Source: Melastoma dodecandrum (lineage: Eukaryota; Streptophyta; Magnoliopsida; Myrtales; Melastomataceae). From it: DNA of 64,000 nucleotides. Both the position numbers and the translations under genes were made by a program. Under the pieces are notes generated by a model. That model made no database searches, was not told the DNA's origin, and was given only the letters and a program-made list of their open reading frames with translations. The stretch lies in NCBI GenBank assembly GCA_029817715.1, contig JARUPY010000148.1, positions 62,001-126,000 of the forward strand, given 5' to 3'. This document shows, in pieces, positions 47,101 through 59,830 of this stretch. How positions within the stretch are numbered: the first letter of the stretch is position 1; each line of letters starts with the position of its first letter.

Positions 47101-50100
47101 ATGAGGAACCCCGCGCACAACTTACGCAAGGTTGTGCATCCCGCATGCTCCGTACCTTGGTGCTTCCGAACTTGCATTTTCCGAAGCCTAAATGATCCCC
47201 AAATGCTTCCCAAACTATTCAAAATTGAAGTTCTACATTTGACATTCGGGTCCCTTTCGTTTGCACAATGAGGAACCCCGCGCACAACTTACGCAAGGTT
47301 GTGCATCCCGCATGCTCCGTACATTGATGCTTCCGAACTTGCATTTTCCGAAGCCTAAATGATCCCCAAATGCTTCCCAAACTATTCAAAATTGGAGTTC
47401 TACATTTGACATTCGGGTCCCTTTCGTTTGCACAATGAGGAACCCCGCGCACAACTTACGCAAGGTTGTGCATCCCGCATGCTCCGTACATTGATGCTTC
47501 CGAACTTGCATTTTCCGAAGCCTAAATGATCCCCAAATGCTTCCCAAACTATTCAAAATTGGAGTTCTACATTTGACATTCGGGTCCCTTTCGTTTGCAC
47601 AATGAGGAACCCCGCTCACAACTTACGCAAGTGTGCATCCCGCATGCTCCGTACCTTGGTGTTTCCGAACTTGCATTTTCCGAAGCCTAAATGATCCCCA
47701 AATGCTTCCCAAACTATTCAAAATTGGAGTTCTACATTTGACATTCGGGTCCCTTTCGTTTGCACAATGAGGAACCCCGCGCACAACTTACGCAAGGTTG
47801 TGCATCCCGCATGCTCCGTACATTGATGCTTCCGAACTTGCATTTTCCGAAGCCTAAATGATCCCCAAATGCTTCCCAAACTATTCAAAATTGGAGTTCT
47901 ACATTTGACATTCGGGTCCCTTTCGTTTGCACAATGAGGAACCCCGCGCACAACTTACGCAAGGTTGTGCATCCCGCATGCTCCGTACATTGATGCTTCC
48001 GAACTTGCATTTTCCGAAGCCTAAATGATCCCCAAATGCTTCCCAAACTATTCAAAATTGGAGTTCTACATTTGACATTCGGGTCCCTTTCGTTTGCACA
48101 ATGAGGAACCCCGCGCACAACTTACGCAAGGTTGTGCATCCCGCATGCTCCGTACATTGATGCTTCCGAACTTGCATTTTCCGAAGCCTAAATGATCCCC
48201 AAATGCTTCCCAAACTATTCAAAATTGGAGTTCTACATTTGACATTCGGGTCCCTTTCGTTTGCACAATGAGGAACCCCGCGCACAACTTACGCGAGGTT
48301 GTGCATCCCGCATGCTCCTTACCTTGGTGCTTCCGAACTTGCATTTTCCGAAGCCTAAATGATCCCCAAATGCTTCCCAAACTATTCAAAATTGGAGTTC
48401 TACATTTAACATTCGGGTCCCTTTCGTTTGCACAATGAGGAACCCCGCGCACAACTTACGCAAGGTTGTGCATCCCGCATGCTCCGTACATTGATGCTTC
48501 CGAACTTGCATTTTCCGAAGCCTAAATGATCCCCAAATGCTTCCCAAACTATTCAAAATTGGAGTTCTACATTTGACATTCGGGTCCCTTTCGTTTGCAC
48601 AATGAGGAACCCCGCGCACAACTTACGCAAGGTTGTGCATCCCGCATGCTCCGTACATTGATGCTTCCGAACTTGCATTTTCCGAAGCCTAAATGATCCC
48701 CAAATGCTTCCCAAACTATTCAAAATTGGAGTTCTACATTTGACATTCGGGTCCCTTTCGTTTGCACAATGAGGAACCCCGCGCACAACTTACGCAAGGT
48801 TGTGCATCCCGCATGCTCCGTACCTTGGTGCTTCCGAACTTGCATTTTCCGAAGCCTAAATGATCCCCAAATGCTTCCCAAACTATTCAAAATTGGAGTT
48901 CTACATTTGACATTCGGGTCCCTTTCGTTTGCACAATGAGGAACCCCGCGCACAACTTACGCAAGGTTGTGCATCCCGCATGCTCCGTACATTGGTGCTT
49001 CCGAACTTGCATTTTCCGAAGCCTAAATGATCCCCAAATGCTTCCCAAACTATTCAAAATTGGAGTTCTACATTTGACATTCGGGTCCCTTTCGTTTGCA
49101 CAATGAGGAACCCCGCGCACAACTTACGCAAGGTTGTGCATCCCGCATGCTCCGTACATTGATGCTTCCGAACTTGCATTTTCCGAAGCCTAAATGATCC
49201 CCAAATGCTTCCCAAACTATTCAAAATTGGAGTTCTACATTTGACATTCGGGTCCCTTTCGTTTGCACAATGAGGAACCCCGCGCACAACTTACGCAAGG
49301 TTGTGCATCCCGCATGCTCCGTACCTTGGTGCTTCCGAACTTGCATTTTCCGAAGCCTAAATGATCCCCAAATGCTTCCCAAACTATTCAAAATTGGAGT
49401 TCTACATTTGACATTCGGGTCCCTTTCGTTTGCACAATGAGGAACCCCGCGCACAACTTACGCAAGGTTGGGCATCCCGCATGCTCCGTACCTTGGTGCT
49501 TCCGAACTTGCATTTTCCGAAGCCTAAATGATCCCCAAATGCTTCCCAAACTATTCAAAATTGGAGTTCTACATTTGACATTCGGGTCCCTTTCGTTTGC
49601 ACAATGAGGAACCCCGCGCACAACTTACGCAAGGTTGTGCATCCCGCATGCTCCGTACATTGATGCTTCCGAACTTGCATTTTCCGAAGCCTAAATGATC
49701 CCCAAATGCTTCCCAAACTATTCAAAATTGGAGTTCTACATTTGACATTCGGGTCCCTTTCGTTTGCACAATGAGGAACCCCGCGCACAACTTACGCAAG
49801 GTTGTGCATCCCGCATGCTCCGTACATTGATGCTTCCGAACTTGCATTTTCCGAAGCCTAAATGATCCCCAAATGCTTCCCAAACTATTCAAAATTGGAG
49901 TTCTACATTTGACATTCGGGTCCCTTTCGTTTGCACAATGAGGAACCCCGCGCACAACTTACGCAAGGTTGTGCATCCCGCATGCTCCGTACATTGATGC
50001 TTCCGAACTTGCATTTTCCGAAGCCTAAATGATCCCCAAATGCTTCCCAAACTATTCAAAATTGGAGTTCTACATTTGACATTCGGGTCCCTTTCGTTTG

Positions 50101-53100
50101 CACAATGAGGAACCCCGCGCACAACTTACGCAAGGTTGTGCATCCCGCATGCTCCGTACATTGATGCTTCCGAACTTGCATTTTCCGAAGCCTAAATGAT
50201 CCCCAAATGCTTCCCAAACTATTCAAAATTGGAGTTCTACATTTGACATTCGGGTCCCTTTCGTTTGCACAATGAGGAACCCCGCGCACAACTTACGCAA
50301 GGTTGTGCATCCCGCATGCTCCGTACATTGATGCTTCCGAACTTGCATTTTCCGAAGCCTAAATGATCCCCAAATGCTTCCCAAACTATTCAAAATTGGA
50401 GTTCTACATTTGACATTCGGGTCCCTTTCGTTTGCACAATGAGGAACCCCGCGCACAACTTACGCAAGGTTGTGCATCCCGCATGCTCCGTACATTGATG
50501 CTTCCGAACTTGCATTTTCCGAAGCCTAAATGATCCCCAAATGCTTCCCAAACTATTCAAAATTGGAGTTCTACATTTGACATTCGGGTCCCTTTCGTTT
50601 GCACAATGAGGAACCCCGCGCACAACTTACGCAAGGTTGTGCATCCCGCATGCTCCGTACCTTGGTGCTTCCGAAGTTGCATTTTCCGAAGCCTAAATGA
50701 TCCCCAAATGCTTCCCAAACTATTCAAAATTGGAGTTCTACATTTGACATTCGGGTCCCTTTCGTTTGCACAATGAGGAACCCCGCGCACAACTTACGCA
50801 AGGTTGTGTATCCCGCATGCTCCGTACCTTGGTGCTTCCGAACTTGCATTTTCCGAAGCCTAAATGATCCCCAAATGCTTCCCAAACTATTCAAAATTGG
50901 AGTTCTACATTTGACATTCGGGTCCCTTTCGTTTGCACAATGAGGAACCCCGCGCACAACTTACGCAAGGTTGTGCATCCCGCATGCTCCGTACATTGAT
51001 GCTTCCGAACTTGCATTTTCCGAAGCCTAAATGATCCCCAAATGCTTCCCAAACTATTCAAAATTGGAGTTCTACATTTGACATTCGGGTCCCTTTCGTT
51101 TGCACAATGAGGAACCCCGCGCACAACTTACGCAAGGTTGTGCATCCCGCATGCTCCGTACATTGATGCTTCCGAACTTGCATTTTCCGAAGCCTAAATG
51201 ATCCCCAAATGCTTCCCAAACTATTCAAAATTGGAGTTCTACATTTGACATTCGGGTCCCTTTCGTTTGCACAATGAGGAACCCCGCGCACAACTTACGC
51301 AAGGTTGTGCATCCCGCATGCTCCGTACATTGATGCTTCCGAACTTGCATTTTCCGAAGCCTAAATGATCCCCAAATGCTTCCCAAACTATTCAAAATTG
51401 GAGTTCTACATTTGACATTCGGGTCCCTTTCGTTTGCACAATGAGGAACCCCGCGCACAACTTACGCAAGGTTGTGCATCCCGCATGCTCCGTACATTGA
51501 TGCTTCCGAACTTGCATTTTCCGAAGCCTAAATGATCCCCAAATGCTTCCCAAACTATTCAAAATTGGAGTTCTACATTTGACATTCGGGTCCCTTTCGT
51601 TTGCACAATGAGGAACCCCGCGCACAACTTACGCAAGTGTGCATCCCGCATGCTCCGTACCTTGGTGCTTCCGAACGTGCATTTTCCGAAGCCTAAATGA
51701 TCCCCAAATGCTTCCCAAACTATTCAGAATTGGAGTTCTACATTTGACATTCGGGTCCCTTTCGTTTGCACAATGAGGAACCCCGCGCACAACTTACGCA
51801 AGGTTGTGCATCCCGCATGCTCCGTACCTTGGTGCTTCCGAACTTGCATTTTCCGAAGCCTAAATGATCCCCAAATGCTTCCCAAACTATTCAAAATTGG
51901 AGTTCTACATTTGACATTCGGGTCCCTTTCGTTTGCACAATGAGGAACCCCGCGCACAACTTACGCAAGGTTGTGCATCCCGCATGCTCCGTACATTGAT
52001 GCTTCCGAACTTGCATTTTCCGAAGCCTAAATGATCCCCAAATGCTTCCCAAACTATTCAAAATTGGAGTTCTACATTTGACATTCGGGTCCCTTTCGTT
52101 TGCACAATGAGGAACCCCGCGCACAACTTACGCAAGGTTGTGCATCCCGCATGCTCCGTACATTGATGCTTCCGAACTTGCATTTTCCGAAGCCTAAATG
52201 ATCCCCAAATGCTTCCCAAACTATTCAAAATTGGAGTTCTACATTTGACATTCGGGTCCCTTTCGTTTGCACAATGAGGAACCCCGCGCACAACTTACGC
52301 AAGGTTGGGCATCCCGCATGCTCCGTACCTTGGTGCTTCCGAACTTGCATTTTCCGAAGCCTAAATGATCCCCAAATGCTTCCCAAACTATTCAAAATTG
52401 CAGTTCTACATTTGACATTCGGGTCCCTTTCGTTTGCACAATGAGGAACCCCGCGCACAACTTACGCAAGGTTGTGCATCCCGCATGCTCCGTACCTTGG
52501 TGCTTCCGAACTTGCATTTTCCGAAGCCTAAATGATCCCCAAATGCTTCCCAAACTATTCAAAATTGGAGTTCTACATTTGACATTCGGGTCCCTTTCGT
52601 TTGCACAATGAGGAACCCCGCGCACAACTTACGCAAGGTTGTGCATCCCGCATGCTCCGTACATTGATGCTTCCGAACTTGCATTTTCCGAAGCCTAAAT
52701 GATCCCCAAATGCTTCCCAAACTATTCAAAATTGGAGTTCTACATTTGACATTCGGGTCCCTTTCGTTTGCACAATGAGGAACCCCGCGCACAACTTACG
52801 CAAGGTTGTGCATCCCGCATGCTCCGTACATTGATGCTTCCGAACTTGCATTTTCCGAAGCCTAAATGATCCCCAAATGCTTCCCAAACTATTCAAAATT
52901 GGAGTTCTACATTTGACATTCGGGTCCCTTTCGTTTGCACAATGAGGAACCCCGCGCACAACTTACGCAAGGTTGTGCATCCCGCATGCTCCGTACATTG
53001 ATGCTTCCGAACTTGCATTTTCCGAAGCCAAAATGATCCCCAAATGCTTCCCAAACTATTCAAAATTGGAGTTCTACATTTGACATTCGGGTCCCTTTCG

Positions 53101-56100
53101 TTTGCACAATGAGGAACCCCGCGCACAACTTACGCAAGGTTGTGCATCCCGCATGCTCCGTACATTGATGCTTCCGAACTTGCATTTTCCGAAGCCTAAA
53201 TGATCCCCAAATGCTTCCCAAACTATTCAAAATTGGAGTTCTACATTTGACATTCGGGTCCCTTTCGTTTGCACAATGAGGAACCCCGCGCACAACTTAC
53301 GCAAAGTTGTGCATCCCGCATGCTCCGTACCTTGGTGCTTCCGAACTTGCATTTTCCGAAGCCTAAATGATCCCCAAATGCTTCCCAAACTATTCAAAAT
53401 TGGAGTTCTACATTTGACATTCGGGTCCCTTTCGTTTGCACAATGAGGAACCCCGCGCACAACTTACGCATGGTTGTGCATCCCGCATGCTCCGTACCTT
53501 GGTGCTTCCGAACTTGCATTTTCCGAAGCCTAAATGATCCCCAAATGCTTCCCAAACTATTCAAAATTGGAGTTCTACATTTGACATTCGGGTCCCTTTC
53601 GTTTGCACAATGAGGAACCCCGCGCACAACTTACGCAAGGTTGTGCATCCCGCATGCTCCGTACATTGATGCTTCCGAACTTGCATTTTCCGAAGCCTAA
53701 ATGATCCCCAAATGCTTCCCAAACTATTCAAAATTGGAGTTCTACATTTGACATTCGGGTCCCTTTCGTTTGCACAATGAGGAACCCCGCGCACAACTTA
53801 CGCAAGGTTGTGCATCCCGCATGCTCCGTACATTGATGCTTCCGAACTTGCATTTTCCGAAGCCTAAATGATCCCCAAATGCTTCCCAAACTATTCAAAA
53901 TTGGAGTTCTACATTTGACATTCGGGTCCCTTTCGTTTGCACAATGAGGAACCCCGCGCACAACTTACGCAAGGTTGTGCATCCCGCATGCTCCGTACCT
54001 TGGTGCTTCCGAACTTGCATTTTCCGAAGCCAAAATGATCCCCAAATGCTTCCCAAACTATTCAAAATTGGAGTTCTACATTTGACATTCGGGTCCCTTT
54101 CGTTTGCACAATGAGGAACCCCGCGCACAACTTACGCAAGGTTGTGCATCCCGCATGCTCCGTACCTTGGTGCTTCCGAACTTGCATTTTCCGAAGCCTA
54201 AATGATCCCCAAATGCTTCCCAAACTATTCAAAATTGGAGTTCTACATTTGACATTCGGGTCCCTTTCGTTTGCACAATGAGGAACCCCGCGCACAACTT
54301 ACGCAAGGTTGTGCATCCCGCATGCTCCGTACATTGATGCTTCCGAACTTGCATTTTCCGAAGCCTAAATGATCCCCAAATGCTTCCCAAACTATTCAAA
54401 ATTGGAGTTCTACATTTGACATTCGGGTCCCTTTCGTTTGCACAATGAGGAACCCCGCGCACAACTTACGCAAGGTTGTGCATCCCGCATGCTCCGTACC
54501 TTGGTGCTTCCGAACTTGCATTTTCCGAAGCCTAAATGATCCCCAAATGCTTCCCAAACTATTCAAAATTGGAGTTCTACATTTGACATTCGGGTCCCTT
54601 TCGTTTGCACAATGAGGAACCCCGCGCACAACTTACGCAAGGTTGTGCATCCCGCATGCTCCGTACATTGATGCTTCCGAACTTGCATTTTCCGAAGCCT
54701 AAATGATCCCCAAATGCTTCCCAAACTATTCAAAATTGGAGTTCTACATTTGACATTCGGGTCCCTTTCGTTTGCACAATGAGGAACCCCGCGCACAACT
54801 TACGCAAGGTTGTGCATCCCGCATGCTCCGTACATTGATGCTTCCGAACTTGCATTTTCCGAAGCCTAAATGATCCCCAAATGCTTCCCAAACTATTCAA
54901 AATTGGAGTTCTACATTTGACATTCGGGTCCCTTTCGTTTGCACAATGAGGAACCCCGCGCACAACTTACGCAAGGTTGTGCATCCCGCATGCTCCGTAC
55001 ATTGATGCTTCCGAACTTGCATTTTCCGAAGCCTAAATGATCCCCAAATGCTTCCCAAACTATTCAAAATTGGAGTTCTACATTTGACATTCGGGTCCCT
55101 TTCGTTTGCACAATGAGGAACCCCGCGCACAACTTACGCAAGGTTGTGCATCCCGCATGCTCCGTACATTGATGCTTCCGAACTTGCATTTTCCGAAGCC
55201 TAAATGATCCCCAAATGCTTCCCAAACTATTCAAAATTGGAGTTCTACATTTGACATTCGGGTCCCTTTCGTTTGCACAATGAGGAACCCCGCGCACAAC
55301 TTACGCAAGGTTGTGCATCCCGCATGCTCCGTACATTGATGCTTCCGAACTTGCATTTTCCGAAGCCTAAATGATCCCCAAATGCTTCCCAAACTATTCA
55401 AAATTGGAGTTCTACATTTGACATTCGGGTCCCTTTCGTTTGCACAATGAGGAACCCCGCGCACAACTTACGCAAGGTTGTGCATCCCGCATGCTCCGTA
55501 CATTGATGCTTCCGAACTTGCATTTTCCGAAGCCTAAATGATCCCCAAATGCTTCCCAAACTATTCAAAATTGGAGTTCTACATTTGACATTCGGGTCCC
55601 TTTCGTTTGCACAATGAGGAACCCCGCGCACAACTTACGCAAGGTTGTGCATCCCGCATGCTCCGTACATTGATGCTTCCGAACTTGCATTTTCCGAAGC
55701 CTAAATGATCCCCAAATGCTTCCCAAACTATTCAAAATTGGAGTTCTACATTTGACATTCGGGTCCCTTTCGTTTGCACAATGAGGAACCCCGCGCACAA
55801 CTTACGCAAGGTTGTGCATCCCGCATGCTCCGTACCTTGGTGCTTCCGAACTTGCATTTTCCGAAGCCTAAATGATCCCCAAATGCTTCCCAAACTATTC
55901 AAAATTGGAGTTCTACATTTGACATTCGGGTCCCTTTCGTTTGCACAAGGAGGAACCCCGCGCACAACTTACGCAAGGTTGTGCATCCCGCATGCTCCGT
56001 ACATTGATGCTTCCGAACTTGCATTTTCCGAAGCCTAAATGATCCCCAAATGCTTCCCAAACTATTCAAAATTGGAGTTCTACATTTGACATTCGGGTCC

Positions 56101-59100
56101 CTTTCGTTTGCACAATGAGGAACCCCGCGCACAACTTACGCAAGGGTGTGCATCCCGCATGCTCCGTACCTTGGTGCTTCCGAACTTGCATTTTCCGAAG
56201 CCTAAATGATCCCCAAATGCTTCCCAAACTATTCAAAATTGGAGTTCTACATTTGACATTCGGGTCCCTTTCGTTTGCACAATGAGGAACCCCGCGCACA
56301 ACTTACGCAAGGTTGTGCATCCCGCATGCTCCGTACATTGATGCTTCCGAACTTGCATTTTCCGAAGCCTAAATGATCCCCAAATGCTTCCCAAACTATT
56401 CAAAATTGGAGTTCTACATTTGACATTCGGGTCCCTTTCGTTTGCACAATGAGGAACCCCGCGCACAACTTACGCAAGGTTGTGCATCCCGCATGCTCCG
56501 TACATTGATGCTTCCGAACTTGCATTTTCCGAAGCCTAAATGATCCCCAAATGCTTCCCAAACTATTCAAAATTGGAGTTCTACATTTGACATTCGGGTC
56601 CCTTTCGTTTGCACAATGAGGAACCCCGCGCACAACTTACGCAAGGTTGTGCATCCCGCATGCTCCGTACATTGATGCTTCCGAACTTGCATTTTCCGAA
56701 GCCTAAATGATCCCCAAATGCTTCCCAAACTATTCAAAATTGGAGTTCTACATTTGACATTCGGGTCCCTTTCGTTTGCACAATGAGGAACCCCGCGCAC
56801 AACTTACGCAAGGTTGTGCATCCCGCATGCTCCGTACATTGATGCTTCCGAACTTGCATTTTCCGAAGCCAAAATGATCCCCAAATGCTTCCTAAACTAT
56901 TCAAAATTGGAGTTCTACATTTGACATTCGGGTCCCTTTCGTTTGCACAATGAGGAACCCCGCGCACAACTTACGCAAGGTTGTGCATCCCGCATGCTCC
57001 GTACATTGATGCTTCCGAACTTGCATTTTCCGAAGCCTAAATGATCCCCAAATGCTTCCCAAACTATTCAAAATTGGAGTTCTACATTTGACATTCGGGT
57101 CCCTTTCGTTTGCACAATGAGGAACCCCGCGCACAACTTAGGCTAAGTTGTGCATCCCGCATGCTCCGTACCTTGGTGCTTCCGAACTTGCATTTTCCGA
57201 AGCCTAAATGATCCCCAAATGCTTCCCAAACTATTCAAAATTGGAGTTCTACATTTGACATTCGGGTCCCTTTCGTTTGCACAATGAGGAACCCCGCGCA
57301 CAACTTACGCAAGGTTGTGCATCCCGCATGCTCCGTACCTTGGTTCTTCCGAACTTGCATTTTCCGAAGCCTAAATGATCCCCAAATGCTTCCCTAACTA
57401 TTCAAAATTGGAGTTCTACATTTGACATTCGGGTCCCTTTCGTTTGCACAATGAGGAACCCCGCGCACAACTTACGCAAGGTTGTGCATCCCGCATGCTC
57501 CGTACATTGATGCTTCCGAACTTGCATTTTCCGAAGCCTAAATGATCCCCAAATGCTTCCCAAACTATTCAAAATTGGAGTTCTACATTTGACATTCGGG
57601 TCCCTTTCGTTTGCACAATGAGGAACCCCGCGCACAACTTACGCAAGGTTGTGCATCCCGCATGCTCCGTACATTGATGCTTCCGAACTTGCATTTTCCG
57701 AAGCCTAAATGATCCCCAAATGCTTCCCAAACTATTCAAAATTGGAGTTCTACATTTGACATTCGGGTCCCTTTCGTTTGCACAAGGAGGAACCCCGCGC
57801 ACAACTTACGCAAGGTTGTGCATCCCGCATGCTCCGTACCTTGGTGCTTCCGAACTTGCATTTTCCGAAGCCAAAATGATCCCCAAATGCTTCCCAAACT
57901 ATTCAAAATTGGAGTTCTACATTTGACATTCGGGTCCCTTTCGTTTGCACAATGAGGAACCCCGCGCACAACTTACGCAAGGTTGTGCATCCCGCATGCT
58001 CCGTACCTTGGTGCTTCCGAACTTGCATTTTCCGAAGCCTAAATGATCCCCAAATGCTTCCCAAACTATTCAAAATTGGAGTTCTACATTTGACATTCGG
58101 GTCCCTTTCGTTTGCCCAAGGAGGAACCCCGCGCACAACTTACGCAAGGTTGTGCATCCCGCATGCTCCGTACATTGATGCTTCCGAACTTGCATTTTCC
58201 GAAGCCTAAATGATCCCCAAATGCTTCCCAAACTATTCAAAATTGGAGTTCTACATTTGACATTCGGGTCCCTTTCGTTTGCACAAGGAGGAACCCCGCG
58301 CACAACTTACGCAAGGTTGTGCATCCCGCATGCTCCGTACCTTGGTGCTTCCGAACTTGCATTTTCCGAAGCCTAAATGATCCCCAAATGCTTCCCAAAC
58401 TATTCAAAATTGGAGTTCTACATTTGACATTCGGGTCCCTTTCGTTTGCACAATGAGGAACCCCGCGCACAACTTACGCAAGGTTGTGCACCCCCCACGC
58501 TCCGTACCTTGGTGCTTCCGAACTTGCATTTTCCGAAGCCTAAATGATCCCCAAATGCTTCCCAAACTATTCAAAATTGGAGTTCTACATTTGACATTCG
58601 GGTCCCTTTCGTTTGCACAATGAGGAACCCCGCGCACAACTTACGCAAGGTTGTGCATCCCGCATGCTCCGTACATTGATGCTTCCGAACTTGCATTTTC
58701 CGAAGCCTAAATGATCCCCAAATGCTTCCCAAACTATTCAAAATTGGAGTTCTACATTTGACATTCGGGTCCCTTTCGTTTGCACAATGAGGAACCCCGC
58801 GCACAACTTACGCAAGGTTGTGCATCCCGCATGCTCCGTACATTGATGCTTCCGAACTTGCATTTTCCGAAGCCTAAATGATCCCCAAATGCTTCCCAAA
58901 CTATTCAAAATTGGAGTTCTACATTTGACATTCGGGTCCCTTTCGTTTGCACAATGAGGAACCCCGCGCACAACTTACGCAAGGTTGTGCATCCCGCATG
59001 CTCCGTACATTGATGCTTCCGAACTTGCATTTTCCGAAGCCTAAATGATCCCCAAATGCTTCCCAAACTATTCAAAATTGGAGTTCTACATTTGACATTC

Positions 59101-59830
59101 GGGTCCCTTTCGTTTGCACAATGAGGAACCCCGCGCACAACTTACGCAAGGTTGTGCATCCCGCATGCTCCGTACATTGATGCTTCCGAACTTGCATTTT
59201 CCGAAGCCTAAATGATCCCCAAATGCTTCCCAAACTATTCAAAATTGGAGTTCTACATTTGACATTCGGGTCCCTTTCGTTTGCACAATGAGGAACCCCG
59301 CGCACAACTTACGCAAGGTTGTGCATCCCGCATGCTCCGTACATTGATGCTTCCGAACTTGCATTTTCCGAAGCCTAAATGATCCCCAAATGCTTCCCAA
59401 ACTATTCAAAATTGGAGTTCTACATTTGACATTCGGGTCCCTTTCGTTTGCACAATGAGGAACCCCGCGCACAACTTACGCAAGGTTGTGCATCCCGCAT
59501 GCTCCGTACATTGATGCTTCCGAACTTGCATTTTCCGAAGCCTAAATGATCCCCAAATGCTTCCCAAACTATTCAAAATTGGAGTTCTACATTTGACATT
59601 CGGGTCCCTTTCGTTTGCACAATGAGGAACCCCGCGCACAACTTACGCAAGGTTGTGCATCCCGCATGCTCCGTACATTGATGCTTCCGAACTTGCATTT
59701 TCCGAAGCCTAAATGATCCCCAAATGCTTCCCAAACTATTCAAAATTGGAGTTCTACATTTGACATTCGGGTCCCTTTCGTTTGCACAATGAGGAACCCC
59801 GCGCACAACTTACGCAAGGTTGTGCATCCC
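41172..59830 (+). repeat. Very homogeneous satellite array, right block (about 112 monomers)
   Basis: Almost every monomer has gatccccaaatg, caatgagg and cttacgcaagg. The main variation is cattgatg versus ccttggtg, with rare private changes: agtaacc near 41,598 and 41,933, gggcatcc near 42,297, 49,471 and 52,307, caagtgtgc near 44,293, 47,628 and 51,634, and caaggagg near 46,933, 55,945, 57,780, 58,113 and 58,283. Low divergence implies recent amplification or strong homogenisation. No gene or transposon is present. Confidence 0.93.
43550..50220 (+). repeat. 3.34-kb (20-monomer) tandem duplication in the right block
   Basis: The series of cattga and ccttgg monomers after the 2-bp loss caagtgtgc (near 44,293) is repeated after the second such loss (near 47,628). 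Both run three cattga, one ccttgg, two cattga, one ccttgg, two cattga, two ccttgg, then cattga. The offset is 3,336 bp, which is 20 monomers minus two 2-bp deletions. Copies are about 43,550-46,885 and 46,886-50,220. A related, shortened order follows the third caagtgtgc near 51,634. Confidence 0.7.
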
